This document shows, in pieces, positions 39,207 through 51,058 of a stretch of DNA of 64,000 bases. Below the pieces are notes generated by a model. The model was not told where the DNA came from, did not search any database, and was given only the letters and a program-made list of their open reading frames with translations. Source of the stretch: Panulirus ornatus (taxonomy: Eukaryota > Arthropoda > Malacostraca > Decapoda > Palinuridae); the NCBI RefSeq assembly GCF_036320965.1, contig NC_092270.1, positions 16,235,075 to 16,299,074 of the forward strand, written 5' to 3'. The position numbers and the translations under genes were made by a program. Every line of letters begins with the position of its first letter. Position 1 is the first letter of the stretch.

Positions 39207-39248
<42 letters not shown>
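39207..39248. repeat. (CA)n microsatellite
   Basis: Pure CA run just left of the decayed CR1-like LINE. Confidence 0.97.
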
Positions 39249-39250
<2 letters not shown>

Positions 39251-42200
39251 GTGATGGTAGAGGGCAGGGAATTTGAAGGAACAATTTTGGTTGTAGATAA
39301 AAAAGCAGACATGAAGAGTGATGGAGAGGAACTCAGACCTGAGGTGACAAAAAGAGAAGTACACAGCAAATTAAGCAAAATGGTTGAAACAGTAATATGC
39401 ACTGTTAGAGATGAAGCAATAAAGAAAGTTTGTGGGTTAGTTAGTGGAAGGTTTAGAAAAATAATGAACATACAGGACCAGTGCTTGCCAACTATAAGAG
39501 ATTATAGAATAAGTTAGAGATGCAGAGTGGGACACTTCTGCACTGATGGATCTAGTTGAAAAGTGGGTAACACCAAAATTAGAAAGATTAGTAAACCAGG
39601 AGGTTAAAGGACTAATCACAGATTATTTTTGGCATAGGTCATACACTATATAAGGAAGAAAGAGGAAAGAGGGATGAAATCCATACTGAAAGATTGCTGG
39701 AGATTATGTGACTGCCAAATGCAGTTTCCATGATATAGAAAGAATTGCTGGTTATAACTGAGACATAAGGGGGCAATGAATTATGGCTATATTTGACTTG
39801 AAGTCATCAAGCCAGAAAATACTTAGGAAAGCTAAAAATTTTAAATCAAAGGAAGAGAGAGAAGTAAAGAGTACAGTTAAAAGACCAAAAACTGGGGATG
39901 TCACATATGGCAAGAGGATGGAGCAGCCCCACTAGCACTGCAGAGAGGTCAGGAGTTTTAGATGATAATGTCAGACTGAAAGTAATGCATCAAAATGGTT
40001 AGTTGTAAAGAATAAGAATTCAAGAATTTTGTAAGGAAAAGCCAAGAAAACCAAGCTTTCCACAGGTTTTGCCTGTTCTGCCCAGAGGGATACATGGTAG
40101 CAAGAAAGAATAGAGAATTCAAAGGAGCGGGAGGATTAGCCCACTTAATAAAAGATAGACTGAAGTTTTAAAAAATAGTAGATGATCCATTTAGACAAAT
40201 CTTAATGGGACGAATAATTGTAGGGAAGAAGAGCATAATAGTGTTAAAATTCATGTAATCCTCCAAAGAATTACAGTAATCCAGAACAAGTTTATGATGA
40301 TGATAACGAAGGAACTATCAGGATGGTACTTGAAGCAGTGAACCATTCACTTCTTAGAGATGGTAAAGTATTGATAATGGGGGATTTTGATAATACAGAC
40401 ATAGAATGGCAGAATAGGGAGTAATGGAGACATGCTTTTATAATGTACAGGGAAATTTCCTATACCAACATGTTGGGGAGCACATTAGCATGGATGGTAA
40501 CTTTATGTATGATACACCAATTGCAAGACATGATCATGAAATCCTCTATTTCAACTAAGTGGTGAATGAGGAAAAGAAAAGAGCAGAGGTGAAACAGGAC
40601 ATAAAGAGGAGATTGAACGAAAGAAAATATACAAACTTTAATGATTTATTTAGTAATGTAGATTGGAAATTGGATTTCAGTAGCCAGGAACCAGGGCTTT
40701 GTGTTGAAAGGTTCTTTGAAATTTACAGTAAAGGATAAAGAAATATGTACCTCAAGCCTCTAATATGGAGGGAATGGTAAGGCATAAAAGAGCACAGAAT
40801 GAGTATAGCAGGAGAAAAAAAAGGAGAAAAAAATTTGAAAATATTATGGACAAGGCTGGTGAAATTTCAAAACTTTTCCATAAATTCAACAGGAGTCTCT
40901 TGTCAGTTATGAAGCAGCTAATCTGGCTAAGGGATTAAGATGTAGAAATTGCAGAGAATGATGTAAGGATATGAGAGAAACTGAATAACAAGTTTATAAG
41001 TGTTTTCACAGTGGAGGACACAATATCCTCAGCACTACTGAGATGGAATGGGGAGGTTTTGAAAATCATTGAGATATCTGGAAAAGGTATCAGCAGAATA
41101 CTGAAAGGACTTGACCCATAGAAGGCTCATGGCCTGATGAAATTTCACCATATGTGCTAAAGATACATTGCAGATATGCCAGATAAATCACATGAATTAC
41201 TGTTCAAGATGTCTTTGGAGAGAGACAAATTGACAAGGGAATGGTAAAGGGCAAACGTCATACCTGTACATAAAAAAAGAAACTGGGAATGGGCTTTGAA
41301 CAGCATACCAGCCTCACTAATGAGGGTGGTGTGTAAAGTTCTGGGAATGATTATCAGAAAGCAAGTGGATGAAATACTACTGGGGAGAAATTTCATATGT
41401 GATAAACAGCATGGTTTTAGGGGAACTAAACTCTTACAGGGTTCTTTGAGAGAGTGAGCTCAGTCCTGGACAAAAGGGAAAGCTGGGTGGACTGTTTTTA
41501 TAGGACTGACAGAAAGCATTAGACACTTTACTTCATGCAAGGCTGATTAAGGTGATTGATCATGTGGCAAGAATAAGGCATAAACTTTTTTAAATGGATA
41601 GAAGATTATCTCAGTGGGAGTAAACAAATGACATATGTTGGAGGAGACTTTTCCAAATGGGCTGAGGTAACCAGTGAAGTGCCACAGTGTTCGGTTGAAC
41701 TATGATTATAACTTACCTGAAGGTATGGAATCTTGCCTGAATATGTGAATATGTTTGCAGATGATGCAAAAGTCATGAGGGTAGTGATAAATGAGAAGGA
41801 TTGCATTAATTTACAGGGAAACCTAAACAGACTCAAACTGAGTAAATGTAAGTAATGAGGATCGGACAAAGTGAGAGAAGGCCTCTTTATGATTATTCTC
41901 TAGCAGGAAGTAAGTGCCAGGATTCTGTGTGTGAGAAGGAAGTAGGAGTCAACATTGTCCCAGGTCTACTGCTGGAGTCCCATATGAGGAGAACAGTTAG
42001 GGAAACAATCTTTATGCAAATATTGATATGGCTTTTACATATGTGGATAAGGAAGTATGAAGCAAGCTTTTCATATACAACATAAGGCCAAAACTAGAAT
42101 ATTGCTCTCAGGTTTGGTCAGTACACCTATAGAAGCTCAAAGAGCTAATAGAGAAGATCCAGAGGAGGGTAACAAATATAGTACCATAATTGATAGAACT

Positions 42201-42600
42201 AAGCTACAGGCGAAGACTAGAGGCTTCAGATTTATCCAGCTCAAGAGAGAAGAGTAAGGGGTGACCTTATTACTACCTTTAAGTTTTTAAAAGAGGTTGA
42301 TGATGTGAACAATGAACAGTGCTTAGAGAGATATAGGCATGGAGCAGCCATAGGACTTAACTTGAAGTTAAGTAAGAAACATATTAGGAAGGATGTACAT
42401 AAGAAACATGTTAAAAGGATGTATAGAAATACTCTTGTTGTGTAAAAGTGGTGGATGAATGGAACATTGACTGAGGACATATTTGATACAGACAACATAC
42501 ATAAATTTAGGATGTTGTATGACTGTAGAAAATGTTCAAGAGATGGGGAGCTGTAAGAGTAAAACTCACTCCCCATGCAGTAAAATTAGGTAATTGTATA
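39249..42600 (+). mobile_element. Decayed CR1/L2-like LINE
   Basis: A second, unrelated LINE type, very old. Across shifting frames I read an endonuclease motif (KVLIMGDFDNTDIEW near 40367), RT fingers (NVIPVHKK near 41256; VVCKVLGMIIRKQVDEILL near 41327; FICDKQHGFRG near 41391), motif C (FADDAKVMR near 41750) and a C-terminal region (KLEYCSQVWSVH near 42090; KLIEKIQRRVTNIV; KRGDLITTFKFLK). These match the CR1/L2/Daphne style of RT rather than the RTE-like family. The 5' part, 39249-40000, may be an ORF1 remnant, but I recognise nothing specific in it. Confidence 0.7.
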
Positions 42601-42719
42601 CAGGTGACTACATGATTAAAGTATGTTCTTGACAGATTCTTGATTGATATAGAGTACATGGACATAATGGAATTTCTCAATATATATTCAAGGAAAATGT
42701 AGAAACATAAGACACAATT

Positions 42720-43550
42720 CTGAAAAATTATTCAAAAATTGATACAAGAGGGATTAGTGCTTTTGAAAGCATGGTCTGTTAGATGATGGAAAAATAATCG
42801 AAAGACAGATGGAGGACATCAATTTCGGGAGAAACTACCTAAGTGAGAGACAGCATGTTTCTGAAAAATGAGGCAAAATTGGTCTTTTAGACTTCTGTGA
42901 TAGAGTTATCATTCATATGTTGATGGATTGTGTATTGGATTGCCAGAAAGCATTTGACACTGCCTTACAGTGAGATTGATAAGAAACAGATATACAAGAA
43001 GACATGAGAGAGGAACTGCAAATGACTGAGACTTATCTGATGTTTTTATGGATCTTATGTAGAAGAAAAGAAAGTAGTATCTATGGTATTGATAAAACTA
43101 TGGAGATTTTAGAGACAATTGAGGTACATGGTCAGTGAAATTCAAACCAACTAAATAAAGGGTGATGGAGATTAGGTGTAGCAAGTGTGCATGGATCTTT
43201 GATATCATGATAAAGCTTTTGAAAGGGTGAAATACCATCAGTGACTGAAAGAACTGAGACCATAATCTCTGAGAGAGTGGACAGGAGAGATTGATAATCA
43301 GCACTGGAAAAAGTAAAGGGCAGTTTTAGTTATATTTAAAAAGGTTGCAAAAGTCATAGGCAAGATCCTAAAATCTCAAGAACAATGGAACTTTTATGTT
43401 TACTGTAATAGTATCTTAAAGTAGTGTATACATGAGGGAATAATAATTAGGATTTGAAGATTTGAAATCATAGAGCAGTAAGCAGGGTCTGTGAGGGGAC
43501 TAAGGGGAGTGTGTAAGGTACTGGAACACCAGGGCCTGCACCTTGGAGAG
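42720..43550 (+). mobile_element. Second decayed CR1/L2-like RT fragment
   Basis: Short recognisable blocks: FGRNYLSERQH near 42827, LLDFCDRV then LDCQKAFDTAL (motif A-like) near 42885-42970, and WSVKFKPTK with VMEIRCSK near 43130-43190, typical of the region after motif C in CR1-group RTs. Many stops. It starts again at a position already covered by the previous copy, so it is a separate insertion. Confidence 0.55.
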
Positions 43551-43938
43551 CCTTGGGTTTGAGTATATGTTTTTCATATGTATAGTATTAAAGCTTCCAT
43601 TTTGGAAATAGAAATATATTCATTATCAAATTAATAAACATACACATGAAAGAAATCTAAATGGGACCCTTAACTAAGTCAAACTTTGCTGCATATTCCC
43701 ATGGTCTCTCATTTACCATACATTTACACTTTTGCAGCATTTTCAAGTGATTAGCTCCTTAGGTTTTGCAGATAGCCACACCCTTGTATTTTTCTTCATT
43801 GTCATGGACAAACAGTTATTAACTGATGCGTTATATGCATTGAATAGTATCCTTTTAATGGTATTCGAGGATGATATTACTTTCAGAAAAAAAAATCTTG
43901 TCTCAGTACTCTAATCGTGATAATGTGAATGGGAAAAT
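43551..43938. other. Unique AT-rich spacer
   Basis: No repeat or gene recognised. Confidence 0.4.
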
Positions 43939-46145
43939 TCATTCGTTCCAATTCACTCTATTCCTTGCACACCATTCACCCTCCTGCATGTTCAGGCCCC
44001 GATCGCTCAAAACCTTTTTCACTCCATCTTTCCACCTCCAATTTGGTCTCCCACTTCTCCTCGTTCCCACCACCTCTGACACATATATCCTGTTTGTCAA
44101 TCTTTCCTCACTCATTCTCTGCATGTTACCAAACCATTTCAATACACCCTCTTCTGCTCTCTCAACCACACTCTTTTTATTACCACACATCTCTCTTACC
44201 CTTTCATTACTTACTCGAGATCAAACCACTTCACACTAAATATTGTCCTCAAACATCTCATTTCCAGCACATCCACCCTCCTCCGCACAACTCTATCTAT
44301 AGCCCATATAACATTGTTGGAACCATATAACATTGTTGGAACCACCATTCCTTCAAACATACCCATTTTTGCTTTCCGAGATAACGTTCTCGACTTCCAC
44401 ACATTTTTCAATGCTTCCAGAACTTTCACCCCCTCCCCCATCCTATGATTCACTCCCGCTTCCATGGTTCCATCTGCTGCCAAATCCACTCCCAGATATC
44501 TAAAACACTTCACTTCCTCCAGTTTTTCTCCATTCAAACTTACCTCCCAGTTGCCTTGTCCCTCAACCCTACTGTACCTAATAACCTTGCTCTTATTCAC
44601 ATTTACTCTCAGCTTTCTTCTTTCTCACACTTTACCAAACTCAGTCACCAGCTTCCGCAGTTTCTCACCCAAATCAGCCACCAGCGCTGTATCATCAGCG
44701 AACAACAAGTGACTCACTTCCCAAGCTCTCTCATCCACAACAGACTGTGTACTTGCCCCTCTTTTCAAAACTCTTGCATTCACCTCCCTAACAACCCCAT
44801 CCATAAACAAATTAAACAACCATGGAGATATCATGCATCCCTGCCGCAAACCAACATTCACTCAGAACCAATCACTTTCCTCTATTCCTACTCATACACA
44901 TGCCTTACATCCTTGATAAAAATTTTTCACTGCTTTTAACAACTTACCTTCCCACACCATATATTCTTAATACCTTCCACAGAGCATCTCTATCAACTCT
45001 CTCATATGCCTTCTCCAAATCCATAAATGCTACATACAAATCCATTTGCTTTTCTAAGTATTTCCCACATACATTCTTCAATGCAAACACCTGATCCACG
45101 CGTCCCCTACCACTTCTGAAACCACACTGCTCTTCCCCAGTCTGATGCTCTGTACATGCCTTCACCCTCTCTATCAATACCTTCCCATATAATTTCCCAG
45201 GAATACTCAACAAACTTTTACCTCTGTAATTTGAGCACTCACTCTTATCCCTTTGCCTTTGTACAATGGCACAATGCAAGCATTCTGCCAGTCCTCAGGC
45301 ACCTCACCATGAGTCATACATACATTAAATAACCTTACCAACCAGTCACCAATACATTCATCCCCTTTTTTAATAAATTCCACTGCAATACCATCCAAAC
45401 CTGCTGCCTTGCCGGCTTTCATCTTCCGCACACTTTGCACACCACCTCGACCAAAACACCCTATATCTGTCACTTTATCATCAAACACATTCAACAAACC
45501 CTCAAAATACTCACTCCATCTCCTTCTCATATCACCACTACTTGTTATCACCTCCCCGTTACCCTCCTTCCCTGATATTCCCATTTGTTCCCTTGTCTTA
45601 CGCACTTTATTTACCCCCTTCCAAAACATCTTTTTATCCTCCCTAATATTTAATGATACTCTCACACCCCAACTCTTTTTTGCCTCTTGCACCTTTCTCT
45701 TGACCTCCTGCCTCTTTATTTTATATATCTCCCAGTCATTTGCATTATTTCCCTGCAAAAATTGTCCAAATACCTCTCTCTTCTCTTTCACTAATAATCA
45801 TACTTCTTTATCCCACCACTCACTACCCTTTCCAATCTGCCCACCTCCCACGCTTCTCATGCCACAAGCATCTTTTGCACAAGCCATCACTGCTTCCCTA
45901 AATACATCCCATTCCTCCCTCACTCCCCTTACTTCCTTTGTTCTCACCTTTCTCCATTCTGTACTCAGTCTCTCCTGGTACTTCCTTACGCAAGTCTCCT
46001 TCCCAAGCTCACTTACTTTCACTACTCTCTTCACCCCAACATTCTCTCTTCATTTCTGAAAACCTCTACTAATCTCCACCTTCACCTCCACAAGATAATG
46101 ATCAGACATCCCACCAGTTGCATCTCTCAGCACATTAACATTCAA
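43939..46145 (-). mobile_element. RTE-like LINE copy A, C-terminus to endonuclease
   Basis: Minus-strand copy without a 3' UTR. It reads [28 protein letters not shown], motif B (LRQGCMISPW), motif A (FMDLEKAYERVD), RT fingers, linker, and SDHYLVE at the 5' side. There is a 20-bp class duplication in MLYG (CATATAACATTGTTGGAACC twice, near 44305-44341), a deletion at 45429 removing the ERVRENDLVNREEVVKAL segment, and an in-frame TGA at 45798-45800. Its right part (from 44998) is the start of the tandem duplication. Confidence 0.92.
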
Positions 46146-48126
46146 TACTTCCCACGCATTCCTCACGCGTCATAGAAGGCGACTAAAGGGGACAGGAGTG
46201 GGGGGCTAGAAACCCTCCCCTCCTTGTATTTTAACTTTTTAAATGGGGAAACAGAAGAAGGAGTCACACGGGGAGTGCTCATCCTCCTCGAAGGCTCAGA
46301 TTGGGGTGTCTAAATGTGTGTGGATGTAACCAAGATGAGAAAAAAGGAGAGATAGGTAGTATGTTTGAGGAAAGGAACCTGGATGTTTTGGCTCTGAGTG
46401 AAACAAAGCTCAAAGGGTATAGGGGAAGAGCGGTTTGGGAATGTCTTGGGAGTAAAGTCAGGGGTTAGTGAGAGGACAAGAGCAAGAGAAGGTGTAGCAC
46501 TACTTCTGAAACAGGAGTGGTGGGAGTATGTGATAGAGTGTAAGAAAGTAAACTCTAAATTGATATGGGTAAAACCGAAAGTGGATGGAGAGAGATGGGT
46601 GATTATTGGTACATATGCACCTGGGCATGAGAAGAAAGATCATGAGAGGCAAGTGTTTTGGGAGCAGCTGAATGAGTGTGTTAGTAGTTTTGATGCACAA
46701 GACCAGTTTATAGTGATTGGTGATTTGAATGCAAAGGTGAGTAATGTGGCAGTTGGATAATTGGTGCACATGGGGTGTTCAGTGTTGTAAATGCAAATGG
46801 TGAAGAGCTTGTAGATTTATGTGCTGAAAAAGGACTGGTGATTGGGAATACCTGGTTTAAAAAGAAAGATATTCATAAGTATAGGTATGTAAGTAGGAGA
46901 GATGGCCAGAGAGCATTATTGGATTACGTGTTAATTGATAGGCGTGTGAAAGAGAGACTTTTGGATGTTAATGTGATGAGAGGTGCAACTGGAGGGATTT
47001 TTGATCATTATCGTGAGGAGGCGAAGGTGAAGATTTGTAGAGGTTTTCAGAAAAGAAGAGAGAATGTTGGGGTGAAGAGAGTGGTGAGAGTAAGTGAGCA
47101 TGGGAAGGAGACTTGTGTGAGGAAGTACTAGGAGAGACTGAGTACAGAATGGAAAAAGGTGAGAACAAAGGATGTAAGGGGAGTACGGGAGGAATGGGAT
47201 GTATTTAGGGAAGCAGTGATGGCTTGTGCAAAAGATGATTGTGGCATGAGAAGCGTGGGAGGTAGGCAGATTAGAAAGGGTAGAGAGTAGTGGGATAAAG
47301 TAGTAAGAAGATTGGTGAAAGAGAAGAGAGAGGCATTTGGACGATTTTTGTAGGGAAATAATGAAATGACTGGGAGATGTTTAAAAGAAAGAGGCAGGAG
47401 GTCAAGAGAAAGGTGCAAGAGGCAAAAAAGAGGGCAAATGAGAGTTGGGGTGAGAAGGTATCATTAAATTTTAGGGAGAATAAGTTTTGGAAGGAGATAA
47501 ATAAAGTGTGTAAGACAAGGGAACAAATGGGAACATCAGTGAAGGGGAGGTGATAACAAGTACTGGTGATGTGAGATGGAGTGAGTATTTTGAAGGTCTG
47601 TTGAATGTGTTTGATGATAGAGTGGCAGCTATAGGGTGTTTTGGTCAAGGTGGTGTGCAAAGTGAGAGGGTTAGGGAAAATGATTTAGTAAACAGAGAAG
47701 AGGTAGTAAAAGCTTTGCGGAAATGAAAGCCAGCAAGGCAGCAGGTTTGGATGGTATTGCAGTGGAATTTATTAAAATAGGGGGTGACTGTATTGTTGAC
47801 TGGTTGGTAAAGTTATTTAATGTATGTATGACTCATGGTGAGGTGCCTGAGGACTGGCAGAATCCTTGCATAGTGCCATTGTACAAAGGCAAAGGGGATA
47901 AGAGTGAGTGCTCAAATTACAGAGGTATAAGTTTGTTGAGTATTCCTGGGAAATTATATGGGAGGGTATTGATTAAGAGGGTGAAGGCATGTACAGAGCA
48001 TCAGATTGGGGAAGAGCAGTGTGGTTTCAGAAGTGGTAGAGGATGTTTGGATCAGGTGTTTGCTTTGAAAAATGTATGTGAGAAATACTTAGAAAAGCAA
48101 ATGGATTTGTATGTAGCATTTATGGA
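46146..48126 (+). mobile_element. RTE-like LINE copy B, 5' part (host of insertion)
   Basis: Plus-strand copy with most of its 5' leader: TACTTCCCACG at 46146 and the GGCGACTAAAGGGG block, then coding from GCLNVCG. Endonuclease motifs: LSETKLKG, GVALLLKQE, VIIGTYAPGHE, IVIGDLNAKVSN. A 4-bp deletion near 46755 shifts the frame; a TAG follows in the linker and more indels occur before the RT fingers. It stops at 48126 in RT motif A (VAFM), where copy C is inserted, and resumes at 51059. Confidence 0.92.
46398..46760 (+). CDS. LINE endonuclease N-terminal fragment
   Basis: 120 open codons from the APE-type endonuclease: GVALLLKQEWWEYV, VIIGTYAPGHEKKDHERQVFW and IVIGDLNAKVSN, where the Asp and Asn of GDLN are expected catalytic residues. 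A one-base difference just upstream (CAAAGGG here, CAAGGG in unit 2) breaks the link to LSETKLKG in this unit but not in unit 2. A 4-bp deletion ends the frame at 46760. Confidence 0.6.
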   Translation: MKQSSKGIGEERFGNVLGVKSGVSERTRAREGVALLLKQEWWEYVIECKKVNSKLIWVKPKVDGERWVIIGTYAPGHEKKDHERQVFWEQLNECVSSFDAQDQFIVIGDLNAKVSNVAVG

Positions 48127-51058
48127 AACAGGAGTTGTGGGAGTATGTGATAGAATGTAAGAAAGTAAATTCTCGATTAATATGGGTAAAACTGAAAGTT
48201 GATGGAGAGAGGTGGGTGATTATTGGTGCATACGCGCCTGGGCATGAGAAGAAAGATCATGAGAGGCAAGTGTTTTGGGAGCAGCTGAATGAGTGTGTTG
48301 GTGGTTTTGATGCACGAGACCGGGTTATAGTGATGGGTGATTTGAATGCAAAGGTGAGTAATGTGGCAGTTGAGGGAATAATTGGTATACATGGGGTGTT
48401 CAGTGTTGTAAATGGAAATGGTGAAGAGCTTGTAGATTTATGTGCTGAAAAAGGACTGATGATTGGGAATACCTGGTTTAAAAAGTGAGATATACATAAG
48501 TATACTTATGTAAGTAGGAGAGATGGCCAGAGAGCGTTATTGGATTACGTGTTAATTGACAGGCGTGCGAAAGAGAGACTTTTGGATGTTAATGTGCTGA
48601 GAGGTGCAACTGGAGGGATGTCTGATCATTATCTTGTGGAGGCTAAGGTGAAGATTTGTATGGGTTTTCAGAAAAGAAGAGTGAATGTTGGGGTGAAGAG
48701 GGTGGTGAGAGTAAGTGAGCTTGGGAAGGAGACCTGTGTGAGGAAGTACCAGGAGAGACTGAGTACAGAATGGAAAAAGGTGAGAACAATGGAAGTAAGG
48801 GGAGTGGGGGAGGAATGGGATGTATTTAGGGAATCAGTGATGGATTGCGCAAAAGATGCTTGTGGCATGAGAAGAGTGGGAGGTGGGTTGATTAGAAAGG
48901 GTAGTGAGTGGTGGGATGAAGAAGTAAGAGTATTAGTGAAAGAGAAGAGAGAGGCATTTGGACGATTTTTGCAGGGAAAAAATGCAATTGAGTGGGAGAT
49001 GTATAAAAGAAAGAGACAGGAGGTCAAGAGAAAGGTGCAAGAGGTGAAAAAAAGGGCAAATGAGAGTTGGGGTGAGAGAGTATCATTAAATTTTAGAGAG
49101 AATAAAAAGATGTTCTGGAAGGAGGTAAATAAAGTGCGTAAGACAAGGGAGCAAATGGGAACTTCAGTGAAGGGCACAAATGGGGAGGTGATAACAAGTA
49201 GTGGTGATGTGAGAAGGAGATGGAGTAAGTATTTTGAAGGTTTGTTGAATGTGTTTGATGATAGAGTGGCAGATATAGGGTGTTTTGGTCGAGGTGGTGT
49301 GCAAAGTGAGAGGGTTAGGGAAAATTATTTGGTAAACAGAGAAGAGGTAGTGAAAGCTTTGCGGAAGATGAAAGCCGGCAAGGCAGCAGGTTTGGATGGT
49401 ATTGCAGTGGAATTTATTAAAAAAGGGGGTGACTGTATTGTGGACTGGTTGGTAAGGTTATTTAATGTATGTATGACTCATGGTGAGGTGCCTGAGGATT
49501 GGCGGAATGCTTGCATAGTGCCATTGTACAAAGGCAAAGGGGATAAGAGTGAGTGCTCAAATTACAGAGGTATAAGTTTGTTGAGTATTCCTGGTAAATT
49601 ATATGGGAGGGTATTGATTGAGAGGGTGAAGGCATGTACAGAGCATCAGATCGGGGAAGAGCAGTGTGGTTTCAGAAGTGGTAGAGGATGTGTGGATCAG
49701 GTGTTTGCTTTGAAGAATGTATGTGAGAAATACTTAGAAAAGCAAATGGATTTGTATGTAGCATTTATGGATCTGGAGAAGGCATATGATAGAGTTGATA
49801 GAGATGCTCTGTGGAAGGTGTTAAGAATATATGGTGTGGGAGGAAAGTTGTTAGAAGCAGTGAAAAGTTTTTATCGAGGATGTAAGGCATGTGTACGTGT
49901 AGGAAAAGAGGAAAGTGATTGGTTCTCAGTGAATGTAGGTTTGCGGCAGGGGTGTGTGATGTCTCCATGGTTGTTTAATTTGTTTATGGATGGGGTTGTT
50001 AGGGAGGTAAATGCAAGAGTTTTGGAAAGAGGGGCAAGTATGAAGTCTGTTGGGGATGAGAGAGCTTGGGAAGTGAGTCAGTTGTTGTTCGCTGATGATA
50101 CAGCGCTGGTGGCTGATTCATGTGAGAAACTGCAGAAGCTGGTGACTGAGTTTGGTAAAGTGTGTGTAAGAAGAAAGTTAAGAGTAAATGTGAATAAGAG
50201 CAAGGTTATTCGGTACAGTAGGGTTGAGGGTCAAGTCAATTGGGAGGTGAGTTTGAATGGAGAAAAACTGGAGGAAGTGAAGTGTTTTAGATATCTGGGA
50301 GTGGATCTGGCAGCAGATGGAACCATGGAAGCGGAAGTGGATCATAGGGTGGGGGAGGGGGCGAAAATTCTGGGGGCCTTGAAGAATGTGTGGAAGTCGA
50401 GAACATTATCTCGGAAAGCAAAAATGGGTATGTTTGAAGGAATAGTGGTTCCAACAATGTTGTATGGTTGTGAGGCGTGGGCTATGGATAGAGTTGTGCG
50501 CAGGAGGATGGATGTGCTGGAAATGAGATGTTTGAGGACAATGTGTGGTGTGAGGTGGTTTGATCGAGTGAGTAACGTAAGGGTAAGAGAGATGTGTGGA
50601 AATAAAAAGAGCGTGGTTGAGAGAGCAGAAGAGGGTGTTTTGAAGTGGTTTGGGCACATGGAGAGAATGAGTGAGGAAAGATTGACCAAGAGGATATATG
50701 TGTCGGAGGTGGAGGGAACGAGGAGAAGAGGGAGACCAAATTGGAGGTGGAAAGATGGAGTGAAAAAGATTTTGTGTGATTGGGGCCTGAACATGCAGGA
50801 GGGTGAAAGGAGGGCAAGGAATAGAGTGAATTGGAGCGATGTGGTATACCGGGGTTGACGTGCTGTCAGTGGATTGAATCAAGGCATGTGAAGCGACTGG
50901 GGTAAACCATGGAAAGCTGTGTAGGTATGTATATTTGCGTGTGTGGACGTATGTATATACATGTGTAGGGGGGGGTTGGGCCATTTATTTCGTCTGTTTC
51001 CTTGCGCTACCTCGCAAACGTGGGAGACAGCGACAAAGTATAATAAAAAAAAAAAAAA
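48127..51058 (+). mobile_element. RTE-like LINE copy C, nested insertion, best preserved
   Basis: 2.93-kb plus-strand insertion into copy B at motif A. Its 5' truncation is in the endonuclease (QELWEYVIECKKVN) and its 3' end is GACAGCGACAAAGTATAATAAAAA. The host motif A reads VAFM on the left and continues MDLEKAYDRVNRD on the right. TTATGGA is present on both sides here, and TTTATGGA (8 bp) in the duplicate unit. The shortened 3' UTR form is used. Confidence 0.95.
48489..50858 (+). CDS. LINE endonuclease C-terminus, RT and C-terminal region
   Basis: The longest LINE frame in the window, 772 codons from the first in-frame Leu/Met-type codon at 48540. Positions counted from there: SDHYLVE about 28 (endonuclease), Lys/Arg-rich linker 60-230, GKAAGLDG about 280, RT motif A FMDLEKAYDRVDR about 409, motif B GLRQGCVMSP about 467, motif C FADDTALV about 517, RYLGVDL about 584, [10 protein letters not shown] about 731. 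No RNase H domain is seen. Upstream, 48135-48488 gives the rest of the endonuclease in the same frame up to a TGA at 48486-48488, which other copies show was CGA (Arg). Had it an N-terminus and that one codon, it would be a complete element protein; it acts in target-primed reverse transcription in the nucleus (family knowledge). Confidence 0.85.
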   Translation, partial: DIHKYTYVSRRDGQRALLDYVLIDRRAKERLLDVNVLRGATGGMSDHYLVEAKVKICMGFQKRRVNVGVKRVVRVSELGKETCVRKYQERLSTEWKKVRTMEVRGVGEEWDVFRESVMDCAKDACGMRRVGGGLIRKGSEWWDEEVRVLVKEKREAFGRFLQGKNAIEWEMYKRKRQEVKRKVQEVKKRANESWGERVSLNFRENKKMFWKEVNKVRKTREQMGTSVKGTNGEVITSSGDVRRRWSKYFEGLLNVFDDRVADIGCFGRGGVQSERVRENYLVNREEVVKALRKMKAGKAAGLDGIAVEFIKKGGDCIVDWLVRLFNVCMTHGEVPEDWRNACIVPLYKGKGDKSECSNYRGISLLSIPGKLYGRVLIERVKACTEHQIGEEQCGFRSGRGCVDQVFALKNVCEKYLEKQMDLYVAFMDLEKAYDRVDRDALWKVLRIYGVGGKLLEAVKSFYRGCKACVRVGKEESDWFSVNVGLRQGCVMSPWLFNLFMDGVVREVNARVLERGASMKSVGDERAWEVSQLLFADDTALVADSCEKLQKLVTEFGKVCVRRKLRVNVNKSKVIRYSRVEGQVNWEVSLNGEKLEEVKCFRYLGVDLAADGTMEAEVDHRVGEGAKILGALKNVWKSRTLSRKAKMGMFEGIVVPTMLYGCEAWAMDRVVRRRMDVLEMRCLRTMCGVRWFDRVSNVRVREMCGNKKSVVERAEEGVLKWFGHMERMSEERLTKRIYVSEVEGTRRRGRPNWRWKDGVKKILCDWGLNMQEGERRARNRVNWSDVVYRG

